A DNA stretch of 64,000 nucleotides. It comes from Belliella calami. Its GTDB lineage: Bacteria > Bacteroidota > Bacteroidia > Cytophagales > Cyclobacteriaceae. The translations under genes were made by a program, and so were the position numbers. The stretch lies in assembly GCF_022549695.1 (NCBI RefSeq), contig NZ_JAKZGS010000001.1:62001-126000 (forward strand), in the 5' to 3' direction. Each line of letters starts with the position of its first letter. Position 1 is the first letter of the stretch. Positions 51,720 to 60,187 of this stretch are shown here, in pieces. The notes beneath the pieces are model-generated. The model did no database searches. It was not told the origin of the DNA and was given only the letters and a program-made list of their open reading frames with translations.

Positions 51720-53252
51720 TTAACATCCATTTGCAATTGAATTTGTTCCTTGATCATTAATTTTTCTTCTTTCCCAAGAATCAAGTAAATCGTCTTGACC
51801 TACAGCTCTGAACAAAACTAATCCAGCATTTTCAAAAGCTTTTAAAAATGCATGTTCATAACTTTGAATATCATCCATCATTAAAGCCATATTTACTGCT
51901 ACCCAATTTTCAAAATAATTTTGTAAGGCATTAAAATTATTTACTGAATTAAAATTTTCCTCAGCAAAATTCAGAAATGCAACTTCATCTTCTACCTTTA
52001 ATATATATGCAGTATTTTCTGTAATTACACCCATCACAAAAGATTCTAATCCATTTGCTAGAAGGTTATTTTCATGTAGTTGGTAAATTGCATTTACATC
52101 AGCTAAAGAAAATATTGGGTCTAAACCCTCATAATGTGAATGAATAAATCCATCTATTGGGGTAGTAGGCGAAAAATTAACCTGAGGGACACCATATAAT
52201 CCTCTTCCAATACCATATTCATAAATCCCAATACTATTTCTCACAATTAACCCATAACTTTCATATCCTTGACTAATAGAATTTTTCAAGTTATTGAAAT
52301 TCTCTTTAAAATTAGAATCTTCTCCTAAAGCCTGTGCATGCAAACATGGATCTTCAAGCAGAAAATCATCAAAGTAAATCAATGTTTCACCCACATCCAT
52401 TTCTTCTTCTGCAGGACTTCCAGAATCTCCAGAACCATCATCACCATTTCCTCCACCAGGCCCACCAGAGCCAGAGCCAGATCCAGAGCCCCCTCCTGAC
52501 GAATGACTTGTTATACAAATAGTGATAGTTTCAGTATATAAAATATATTCACTTCCGTAAGTTACATCAAATCCTAATGAAACAACTTCATTATACTCAA
52601 GTTCTACATCAAAGCAAATCATAGAGCTATTTGACGACTTATTTAAATCCTTTTCATCAGGTTCATGAGCTTTTTCTACTGTTCCTCTACTCACATAGAT
52701 TCCATTCTCATATTGGTAAGTTGCCAGTATTTTATCATCAAATCCATTCAAAGTAACTTGCCCTGAAAAATCTTTGGGAAGCTTCCTCAGACTATATGAA
52801 TCAAAACCGATAGTTTCAGTTTTTTCACCTTCATCAAAAAACTTGAGAATATAAATTGTATAGCCAGAACTTGATTCCACAAAAATCACTGACTCACTTT
52901 GTTGATACAATTTTCTTCCTGATAAAATAGTATTATAATTGTTTTCGTATTCTAATCTGTATTCCCATGCCTTTCTGCCACTGGCAAACGTATATTCAAT
53001 CCTATTGTCCCAAATTATTCTCTTGTTCAAACTTGGGAAATTGGAATTTATTCTTGATTTCCAATAAGGAATGTTGTTCAAATCAGGAATTTGACCGTTA
53101 AGTGATTCGTACCATGTTTTGATTTTGTCATTTTGCTGATTGGAAATTGGATTGGTTTCTTCGTCCGTTACACAAGAATTCAATGTAAAGGCAATCAACA
53201 GATAACCGAAACAAACCAAGAACTTCTTAATAGAAGTTTTCAATAAGTTCAT
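51720..53252 (-). CDS. Lipoprotein with Gly/Ser-rich linker and C-terminal JAMM/MPN-like domain
   Basis: The 510-residue protein has a lipoprotein signal (GYLLIAFTLNSCVTDEE, Cys27), a beta-rich N-terminal part (about 45-245), a Gly/Ser/Asp linker (SGGGSGSGSGSGGPGGGNGD, near 255-280) and a C-terminal domain (about 300-470). That domain carries ESYGLIV (Glu near 330) and HSHYEGLDPIFSLAD (His near 370-372, then S-x-x-D), the order of the JAMM zinc motif E...HxH...SxxD. JAMM proteins are metal-dependent isopeptidases or peptidases. An outer-membrane anchored version is unusual, and activity is only inferred. It is the first gene of a pair with 51143-51718. Confidence 0.65.
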   Translation of the reverse strand: MNLLKTSIKKFLVCFGYLLIAFTLNSCVTDEETNPISNQQNDKIKTWYESLNGQIPDLNNIPYWKSRINSNFPSLNKRIIWDNRIEYTFASGRKAWEYRLEYENNYNTILSGRKLYQQSESVIFVESSSGYTIYILKFFDEGEKTETIGFDSYSLRKLPKDFSGQVTLNGFDDKILATYQYENGIYVSRGTVEKAHEPDEKDLNKSSNSSMICFDVELEYNEVVSLGFDVTYGSEYILYTETITICITSHSSGGGSGSGSGSGGPGGGNGDDGSGDSGSPAEEEMDVGETLIYFDDFLLEDPCLHAQALGEDSNFKENFNNLKNSISQGYESYGLIVRNSIGIYEYGIGRGLYGVPQVNFSPTTPIDGFIHSHYEGLDPIFSLADVNAIYQLHENNLLANGLESFVMGVITENTAYILKVEDEVAFLNFAEENFNSVNNFNALQNYFENWVAVNMALMMDDIQSYEHAFLKAFENAGLVLFRAVGQDDLLDSWERRKINDQGTNSIANGC

Positions 53253-53520
53253 TTACGTTAAATTTAAAAGATTTCACAAGTTTTTTCAAAGACTAAATCC
53301 TAATTCCAATTCTGGAAAAAATCTATGAAAAACAAATATGGCTTCAAAAAGTGGCCACTAATAAAACCGTTTACAAGAAAGAAAGAAAGAAAGAAGCAAG
53401 TTTTTAGTTTAAAAAATTCATAGATTTTATAATCATTTCAAAAATTAGATCTTTGAGAAAACCCAAAATTTTATAGCAGTCTAAACAAAAAAAAACGAGT
53501 CCTAAAACCCGTTTTTTTTA
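53253..53520. other. Short intergenic region with no recognised gene
   Basis: A+T-rich. It contains (GAAA)-type slippage (AAGAAAGAAAGAAAGAAGC at about 53380), which is a possible local simple repeat. The surE terminator lies at its right end. Confidence 0.5.
53487..53520 (-). terminator. Terminator of surE
   Basis: On the minus strand, ACGGGT pairs with ACTCGT (one G-U) around TTTAGG, with flanking A and T runs, directly after the surE stop. Confidence 0.75.
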
Positions 53521-54306
53521 TCATGAAAGTTCCTCCCAATTCCAATCTTCATTCATTTGATTGATCGCGTGATGTGCAGTCAGGTCATACTGACAAGGGA
53601 CAATGGATACATAGTTGTTGGCAATAGCCCACTCGTCATTGTCTTCTCCTTTGTCAAAATTGACGAAATTACCCGCCATCCAAAAATATTTTCTGCCATT
53701 TGGGTCAAACCTCTCAGAAAACTCTTCCTGCCATTTGGCATGTGCCTGACGGCAGATTTTGACACCTTTGATATCTTCGTTTCTTTTTGGTGGAAAATTG
53801 ACATTCAATGCTACACCTTTAGGAATTCCATGATCCAAAACCTGCTTGGCAATTTTGTAAACGTATTCCTCCACATGGCTGAAATCAGCTTTGGAAGAGT
53901 AATCACACAAACTAAAGCCAATCGAAGGATAGCCTTCCAATGCACCTTCTATCGCTGCCGACATCGTTCCTGAATACAATACGGAAATGGAAGTATTGCT
54001 TCCATGGTTGATCCCACTAACGACCAGGTCTACTTTTCTGTCCTTGAGTACATAATGCTTTGCAAGTTTTACGCAATCTGCTGGAGTTCCACTTGATTTG
54101 TAAGCTTGTACATCATCAAAAATCTCTTCTTCCTCCAATCTTAATGTCTCACCGATCGTAATCGCATGCCCCATGCCCGATTGGGGACTATCAGGAGCTA
54201 CCACGATTACCTCTCCCAACTTCTTCATTACATTTACCAATACTCTAATTCCCTTGGATGTGATTCCATCATCATTTGATACTAGGATCAAAGGTCTTTC
54301 TGACAT
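53521..54306 (-). CDS. surE: 5'-nucleotidase SurE
   Basis: SurE is a metal-dependent nucleotidase acting on nucleoside monophosphates in stationary-phase survival. The 261-residue protein has the metal-binding ILVSNDDGITSKGI (N11, D12, D13), APDSPQSGMGHAITI, SSGTPADCVKLA and VSGINHGSNTSISVLYSGTM SurE blocks. The length is normal. It is followed 5 nt upstream on the same strand by a secreted hypothetical protein gene. Confidence 0.95.
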   Translation of the reverse strand: MSERPLILVSNDDGITSKGIRVLVNVMKKLGEVIVVAPDSPQSGMGHAITIGETLRLEEEEIFDDVQAYKSSGTPADCVKLAKHYVLKDRKVDLVVSGINHGSNTSISVLYSGTMSAAIEGALEGYPSIGFSLCDYSSKADFSHVEEYVYKIAKQVLDHGIPKGVALNVNFPPKRNEDIKGVKICRQAHAKWQEEFSERFDPNGRKYFWMAGNFVNFDKGEDNDEWAIANNYVSIVPCQYDLTAHHAINQMNEDWNWEELS

Positions 54307-54311
54307 AAAAT

Positions 54312-54947
54312 TTATTTTATTTGATTATAATAGGCCGTAATTCTAAGGAGGTCTCCCCTCTTGTCATGCGCCAATCTATTTTTTCTCATGTAAAGCTTCA
54401 CTTCATCTTCCCTATCATCGAAGAAATCCATCAAGTCTTTTTTCTTTTGGGAGTATTTCTGGATTGCTCCGTCCTTAAAAAAGTAAAAATTGAATGCCAA
54501 TCTGTGCCCTCCTCCCATCATAGGCCCTCCCCACATAGGATTCATCATCATTGGGCCATACATCCCCATTGATCTATTGTCTGTGGTCACATATTCCCTG
54601 CATAATAATGCTACATCATCTCCTTGGGTTAATACTTCAAATAATACAGGGGTTTGGTAATCTGTAGCCAAGGCATATGGTAAAGAGTAAAATGTTCTGA
54701 TTCCACCATACACTTCATCATAGATTTCAAATTGAAGCACGTTTGATGCGCCAAATGTTTCGATGCTCTCTCTTTGCAATTGAACAATATTGTTTTCTAA
54801 GTCATATTGAACAAATCCTGTATATTCTCTACCATCGGTTGCGACGATTTTCCCCTTATGCCAAATCTGGGAAGGGAATTTATTTTGTGCCCAAGTATTG
54901 ATACTTATGAAAGTGATGAAAAAAAGAAATATTGGAATCCTTTTCAT
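54312..54947 (-). CDS. Secreted hypothetical protein
   Basis: The 211-residue protein has a signal peptide (MKRIPIFLFFITFISINTWAQ). The first half has beta-type strands (HKGKIVATDGREYTGFVQYD); a Met/Gly/Pro-rich stretch (MGMYGPMMMNPMWGGPMMGG) lies in the middle, and a charged basic C terminus (SQKKKDLMDFFDDREDEVKLY, KRGDLLRITAYYN) ends it. The sequence resembles widespread Bacteroidota hypothetical proteins; function unknown. It is 5 nt upstream of surE and likely in the same mRNA. Confidence 0.65.
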   Translation of the reverse strand: MKRIPIFLFFITFISINTWAQNKFPSQIWHKGKIVATDGREYTGFVQYDLENNIVQLQRESIETFGASNVLQFEIYDEVYGGIRTFYSLPYALATDYQTPVLFEVLTQGDDVALLCREYVTTDNRSMGMYGPMMMNPMWGGPMMGGGHRLAFNFYFFKDGAIQKYSQKKKDLMDFFDDREDEVKLYMRKNRLAHDKRGDLLRITAYYNQIK

Positions 54948-55015
54948 ATTTTAGGTCATTTTGATGTTAACTTTTTTATTAACGACAAAAAACGCAAATT
55001 GGTTGAATCAGCCAT

Positions 55016-56233
55016 TTACTTCTTAAGGATCGAATGACCCATTTGATCTCTTTTGGTTTCCAAATACTTTTTGTTGTGTGGGTTAGAATCTATTTCTATT
55101 GGTAACTGCTCGACAATTTCCAAACCGTAGCCTAGCAAACCTACCCTTTTGGTCGGATTATTTGTTATGAGTCTGATTTTGCTAATCCCCAAATCTCTTA
55201 TAATTTGGGCACCTACACCATAATCTCTTTTATCCATTGGAAAACCCAAAGCAAGATTTGCCTGAACTGTATCCATTCCCTGCTCTTGGAGCTTGTATGC
55301 TTTTAGCTTGTTGATCAATCCAATACCGCGTCCTTCTTGATTCATATACAAAACTACCCCTTTGCCTTCTTTTTCCACCATCTCCATAGCGCGGTGCAAT
55401 TGAGGTCCACAGTCACATCTACATGACCCGAATATATCTCCTGTAACACAAGATGAATGCACTCTTACCATCACAGGTTCATCCTCTGCCCATTCACCTT
55501 TGATCAAAGCCATGTGAATCTCATCCGTATTGGTCTGTCTATATGCTATCAAATCAAAATCTCCAAAGTCAGTTGGCATTTCTACACCAATTTCCCTTTT
55601 GATCAATGATTCATTTTTCAATCTATATGCAATCAGATCTTTGATAGAAACCAATTTGAGGTTGAAGCGCTTAGCTACTTCAAACAAATCCGGAAGTCTT
55701 GCCATGGTGCCGTCTTCATTCATGATTTCGACCAAAACACCTGCTGGCTGTAAGCCAGCCAATCTTGAGAAATCAATTGCTGCTTCCGTATGTCCTGCTC
55801 TTCTCAATACACCACCTCTTTTGGCTTTGAGCGGAAAAATGTGACCTGGCTTTCCAAGTTCATCAGGATGGATCGAATCGTCAACTAGCGCTCTGATCGT
55901 TTTGGCACGATCGCTTGCCGAAATCCCTGTAGTACATCCATGTCCTACCAAATCCACAGAAACAGTAAATGGTGTCTCAAATGCTGCAGTATTGCTACCT
56001 ACCATCAATTGAAGGCCTAATTTCTCACATCTATCCTCTATCAATGGCGCACAGATCAAACCACGACCATGCGTGGCCATAAAATTTACAATCTCTGGAG
56101 TAACTTTCTCTGCCGCACATACAAAGTCGCCTTCATTTTCTCTATCCTCATCATCTACTACGATGATTACTTCTCCGTTTTTGATGGCTACTATTGCTTC
56201 CTCAATGGAATCTAACTGACGTTCTTGGGTCAT
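55016..56233 (-). CDS. ribBA: Bifunctional 3,4-dihydroxy-2-butanone 4-phosphate synthase / GTP cyclohydrolase II
   Basis: This enzyme supplies both branches of riboflavin synthesis. The N-terminal RibB domain (1-200) has [29 protein letters not shown] and [29 protein letters not shown]. The C-terminal RibA domain (about 205-405) has [21 protein letters not shown] (zinc Cys), [13 protein letters not shown] and NNPTKRVG. The length is typical for RibBA. No riboswitch was recognised in the 87-nt upstream region. Confidence 0.96.
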   Translation of the reverse strand: MTQERQLDSIEEAIVAIKNGEVIIVVDDEDRENEGDFVCAAEKVTPEIVNFMATHGRGLICAPLIEDRCEKLGLQLMVGSNTAAFETPFTVSVDLVGHGCTTGISASDRAKTIRALVDDSIHPDELGKPGHIFPLKAKRGGVLRRAGHTEAAIDFSRLAGLQPAGVLVEIMNEDGTMARLPDLFEVAKRFNLKLVSIKDLIAYRLKNESLIKREIGVEMPTDFGDFDLIAYRQTNTDEIHMALIKGEWAEDEPVMVRVHSSCVTGDIFGSCRCDCGPQLHRAMEMVEKEGKGVVLYMNQEGRGIGLINKLKAYKLQEQGMDTVQANLALGFPMDKRDYGVGAQIIRDLGISKIRLITNNPTKRVGLLGYGLEIVEQLPIEIDSNPHNKKYLETKRDQMGHSILKK

Positions 56234-56320
56234 AATTATAATATTGAATGCTTTATATTAGGGTTTGCAAAATTACGAGCTTTATCGGATTAAAACCGAA
56301 GAACTCCAATTTAAGTTTGG

Positions 56321-58264
56321 TCAATTGCTAATTACTATGCCTAATTGCTTATCTATCTCTGTTTGATAGTGCTTTAGCTCCATGTAAACTTTAAGTCTTT
56401 CATCCATTATTTCATTGGATTCTTTTTGATCTTGGGCTTCCTTTATTTTACTTCTCGCTTCTTCCAACATCTTTTTGACGACTTTTTGCTTCAATCTCAA
56501 AATATTGTCATAAACTGATTTGGCCAAATCATCAGCTTCGCTAATAGTGAAAATTTGGAATCTTTCTTCCCAAAGTTTTGAAATTTCATGCTTCCTCGAA
56601 ATCATGGTAATAATTTCATTTCTCACTTCTGCATCTTGGGAAGTCAAAAAATGCTGCGGCTGAGGCAAAATCCCATTAGCTAAAGCTTCTTTGTAAAGTT
56701 TGAGGATTTTATTGAATACAGGTGTTTCAAAAACCAACTCTTGTGTTTCTTGCAAGAGATATTCACAAACACTTAATTCCTCCGAAACCATTTCAAACCC
56801 ATAGTTTACAAGCATACGCATCATTTCGCGCTCTTGAGCTTCCAGCTGGGAAGAAAAAGATATTCCCTCCTCTTTGGTAGGAAGAAAATTTTCAAAAGGT
56901 GTTTCTTGGCTTTCATCATCCCTTTGGTCTCTGAAGTATTGGTCTTTTTGAACCTTTAGGATGATTTTGTTCAACTCCACTTGAATGATCTCCTCCTCTA
57001 TCTCAAGCAAATTGGCAGATTGGCGAACATATACAGACCTGATGATAGGATCTGCTATTTTGGAAAGACTTGCCACGACTTGCTTGATCAAGTCAGCTCT
57101 TTTGATTGGATCATTAGAAGCTTCATCAGCATGCAAACCTATTTTGAAAGCAATAAAATCTTGGGCATTTTTTTCTAAATAATCGGTAAAAGCCTGCGAA
57201 CCGACTTTTCTAGAATAACTATCAGGATCATCACCATCTGGAAATACAACAGCTTTGACATTCAACCCACCTTCCAAAAGCATGTCTATACCACGGAGAG
57301 AGGCTTTGATCCCTGCAGAATCTCCATCAAATAGTACAGTTACATTATCCGTAAATCTTTTGATCAGTTTTATCTGATTCTCTGTTAGGGAGGTACCTGA
57401 AGATGCTACTACATTTTCGATGCCCGAAAGATGAAGAGACACCACATCTGTGTAACCCTCCACCAAGTAGCAATTGTCTTTTTCCCGGATAGATTTTTTG
57501 GCCTGAAACATTCCGTAGAGCACATCACTTTTGTGATAGACATCTGTTTCAGGAGAATTGATATATTTTGGTTGCTTTTTGTCTTGAGTGAGGATTCTTG
57601 CACCAAACCCTATCGGTTTTCCACCCAAATTATGGATAGTGAAAGTGACCCTTCCCCGAAATCTATCATAAACCCGAGTTGGATCGCCTTCTTTTTGCAA
57701 AATCAAGCCTGCCTTGAGCAAAATCTCCTCAGAATGCCCAGCCGCTTTTGCAGCTTTCAGAAGATGATCCCATCCATCAAGCGTGTAGCCAAGATCAAAC
57801 TTTTCAATGATCGATTGACTAAACCCCCTTTCCTTGAAATAACTTAGTCCTATAGCACGTCCCTCTTCTGTTTGCAGGTTTTGGACGAAAAAATCTTTGG
57901 CGAAATTCAAAGCAATGTATAAGCTTTCCTTTTCATTATAGGCCTGAATATCCTCAGGAGTGCTAGTGTGGTCTTCTTCTACCTCAATACCATATTTGAC
58001 TGCTAGATGCTTGATGGCTTCACCAAAACCAAGCCCCTCGATATCCATGACAAATTGTATTGGGTCTCCTGCCTTTCCACAGCCAAAGCATTTATAAATC
58101 TGCTTGGCTGGAGAGACTGAGAAAGAAGGGGATTTTTCATTGTGAAAAGGACAGCAAGCCCAAAGATTTTGACCTTTCTTTTTCAGAGGCACGTAATCGT
58201 TGACGACATCTTCAATATCTGCTCGTTCTCTTACTTTTTCGGTCGTTGCTCTACTAATTCCCAT
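56321..58264 (-). CDS. dnaG: DNA primase
   Basis: DnaG makes RNA primers for lagging-strand DNA synthesis. The 647-residue protein has the CHC2 zinc finger (C38, H41, C59, C62 in CCPFHNEKS ... CFGCGKAGD), the N-terminal catalytic part (ARILTQDKKQPKYINSPETD), the Toprim motifs VEGYTDVVSLHLSG and VLFDGDSAGIKASLRG, and a C-terminal helicase-binding region (about 470-647) that is long and charged. The size is normal for the family. Confidence 0.96.
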   Translation of the reverse strand: MGISRATTEKVRERADIEDVVNDYVPLKKKGQNLWACCPFHNEKSPSFSVSPAKQIYKCFGCGKAGDPIQFVMDIEGLGFGEAIKHLAVKYGIEVEEDHTSTPEDIQAYNEKESLYIALNFAKDFFVQNLQTEEGRAIGLSYFKERGFSQSIIEKFDLGYTLDGWDHLLKAAKAAGHSEEILLKAGLILQKEGDPTRVYDRFRGRVTFTIHNLGGKPIGFGARILTQDKKQPKYINSPETDVYHKSDVLYGMFQAKKSIREKDNCYLVEGYTDVVSLHLSGIENVVASSGTSLTENQIKLIKRFTDNVTVLFDGDSAGIKASLRGIDMLLEGGLNVKAVVFPDGDDPDSYSRKVGSQAFTDYLEKNAQDFIAFKIGLHADEASNDPIKRADLIKQVVASLSKIADPIIRSVYVRQSANLLEIEEEIIQVELNKIILKVQKDQYFRDQRDDESQETPFENFLPTKEEGISFSSQLEAQEREMMRMLVNYGFEMVSEELSVCEYLLQETQELVFETPVFNKILKLYKEALANGILPQPQHFLTSQDAEVRNEIITMISRKHEISKLWEERFQIFTISEADDLAKSVYDNILRLKQKVVKKMLEEARSKIKEAQDQKESNEIMDERLKVYMELKHYQTEIDKQLGIVISN

Positions 58265-58761
58265 TAATCATTCACTTGAAAGTTCAAAGATAAAAGTATT
58301 CCTGCAAAACATAAGAATGTATTCCGAGAAACTATTTGGCTCAGTTAAAAGTTAGATTTTGGTATATGATTATCCGCAATTACACCAGAAGGTAAATAAA
58401 ACAATTGGGTCAAGCGGATAATTGTCTACGGATGACAGTCGACAGCAGCTGAATTCAAAGTTTGTACCTAATTAAATATGGATACTGGTGTAAAAGCGGA
58501 TATTCATATTTTAGTATATGGGTATACGGAACTTTACCACTAAATAAAGAAAAGCCTGATTTAGCTTAGATCCGATATTAATTGATGTTAGATACTCGTA
58601 AATACTGAACATAAGCAAGCAATCAACCTTGGAATTAAAGCTACTGGTAAAGTAGCTGATAATCATATCATACTAAATCAAAAATTAAATAATAGCAAGA
58701 ACAGTAGTTTTATTTAGAACAATTATAGACTAACTTGCGTCAAATTCAGAAAAAACCGTCC
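58265..58761. other. Intergenic region with no recognised gene
   Basis: No RNA or ORF is supported. It contains GATGACAGTCGACAGC and repeated TCCGC words that recur near 14390, 48700 and 50930, possibly a dispersed short repeat. Confidence 0.45.
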
Positions 58762-59856
58762 ATGAGCTTTAATAAAGAACAAGTCCTTCAGGCATTATCA
58801 AAAGTAGAAGACCCAGATTTGAAAAAAGATCTGGTAACCCTGGGGATGATTCAAAATATTGAAATAGAAGGGAATAAATTGAGCTTTAAAGTGGTATTGA
58901 CCACTCCTGCATGTCCTCTCAAAGAAGTAATTAAAAACAATTGCCTAGAGGCGATTGAAAATTCACTTGGTGCCGATGTGGAAGTTGACATTTTTATGAC
59001 TTCCAATGTCACGACTACTAGAGACAATACGCCTCTTTTGCCGCAAGTGAAAAACATCATTGCAATCGCATCAGGAAAAGGAGGTGTAGGCAAATCTACG
59101 ACAGCGAGTAATTTAGCTGTGGCATTGGCAAATTCTGGAGCTAAAGTTGGATTGATAGATGCTGACATTTCTGGGCCTTCTGTCCCAACGATGTTCAATG
59201 TAGAGGCCGAACAGCCATCCGTAAAACAAGTCGATGGAAAAAACATCATCATTCCAATAGAACAATATGGCGTAAAATTGATGTCAATTGGCTTCTTGAC
59301 TCCTTCTGATTCGGCAGTAGTATGGAGAGGGCCAATGGCCAGCTCTGCATTGAAGCAATTTATAGCTGATGTGGAATGGGGAGAGTTGGATTATTTACTT
59401 ATTGATCTTCCTCCCGGAACTTCCGACATTCATTTGACAATGGTGCAAACCATTCCTGTGACTGGCGCCGTAATTGTCACTACACCTCAGAAAGTAGCAT
59501 TAGCCGACGCCACAAAAGGATTGACAATGTTCAGACAGCCACAGATTAATGTTCCAATCTTAGGTGTTATCGAAAATATGGCTTATTTTACGCCTGAAGA
59601 GCTTCCTGACAACAAGTATTATTTGTTTGGAAAAGAAGGAGGAAGAAGATTGGCTGAGAAGTTCTCCGTACCATTCTTGGGAGAGATCCCAATAGTACAA
59701 AGCATAAGAGAAAGTGGTGATACTGGCTATCCTGCAGTGTTCAAAGAAGGAATAACAAAAATTGCCTTCTCAGAATTGGCAGAAGCGGTCGCTAGGCAAG
59801 TGGCAATAAGAAACGCTGATAAAAGCAAAACAGAAGTTGTCCATGTGAATGGATAA
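58762..59856 (+). CDS. Mrp/NBP35-family ATP-binding protein (Fe-S carrier), Bacteroidetes type
   Basis: Mrp/ApbC proteins carry or assemble Fe-S clusters. This 364-residue protein (ATG at 58762) has an N-terminal MIP18/DUF59 domain (1-85), the deviant Walker A IAIASGKGGVGKSTTASNLA (P-loop 105-113), SGPSVPTMF and LIDLPPGTSDIHLTMVQ, typical of Mrp. The region IENMAYFTPEELPDNKYY, where many homologues have CPxC, contains no cysteine. A separate Nfu gene with CxxC follows 69 nt downstream, suggesting that it supplies the cluster scaffold. Confidence 0.92.
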   Translation: MSFNKEQVLQALSKVEDPDLKKDLVTLGMIQNIEIEGNKLSFKVVLTTPACPLKEVIKNNCLEAIENSLGADVEVDIFMTSNVTTTRDNTPLLPQVKNIIAIASGKGGVGKSTTASNLAVALANSGAKVGLIDADISGPSVPTMFNVEAEQPSVKQVDGKNIIIPIEQYGVKLMSIGFLTPSDSAVVWRGPMASSALKQFIADVEWGELDYLLIDLPPGTSDIHLTMVQTIPVTGAVIVTTPQKVALADATKGLTMFRQPQINVPILGVIENMAYFTPEELPDNKYYLFGKEGGRRLAEKFSVPFLGEIPIVQSIRESGDTGYPAVFKEGITKIAFSELAEAVARQVAIRNADKSKTEVVHVNG

Positions 59857-59925
59857 TGAATATCAAGAATTAATCAAAAATTTACGTTTTACAACGTCTA
59901 TCAAAGTAGTAAATTGAATAACATA

Positions 59926-60168
59926 ATGGAAATGAACGAGAAAATAGAGGAGGCATTGGATAGCATTAGACCATATCTAGAGGCTGATGGAGGAAATGTT
60001 AGAGTAGTAGAATTGACGAAAGATATGGTTTTGAGACTGGAACTAACAGGTGCTTGTAGCTCATGCCCAATGTCAACGATGACATTAAAAGCAGGAGTAG
60101 AAGAAGCCATCAAAAGGGCTATACCTGAAATTGTAAAAGTAGAGGCTATCAACGTTGCCGTTGTGTAA
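59926..60168 (+). CDS. NifU-like (Nfu) Fe-S scaffold protein
   Basis: The 80-residue protein is a single Nfu domain: EKIEEALDSIRPYLEADGGN, VVELTKDMVLRLELTGACSS, and the CxxC motif C44/C47 (GACSSCPMSTMTLKAG) that binds a 4Fe-4S cluster. It starts at the ATG at 59926 and follows the Mrp gene, fitting cooperation in Fe-S delivery. The metalloprotease gene starts 20 nt later. Confidence 0.94.
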   Translation: MEMNEKIEEALDSIRPYLEADGGNVRVVELTKDMVLRLELTGACSSCPMSTMTLKAGVEEAIKRAIPEIVKVEAINVAVV

Positions 60169-60187
60169 AACATAAGTATAATAATTT

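Noticed and set aside
56234-56320. FMN riboswitch before ribBA
   Set aside because: The upstream region of ribBA (above 56233) is only the short gap to dnaG and shows none of the conserved RFN element.
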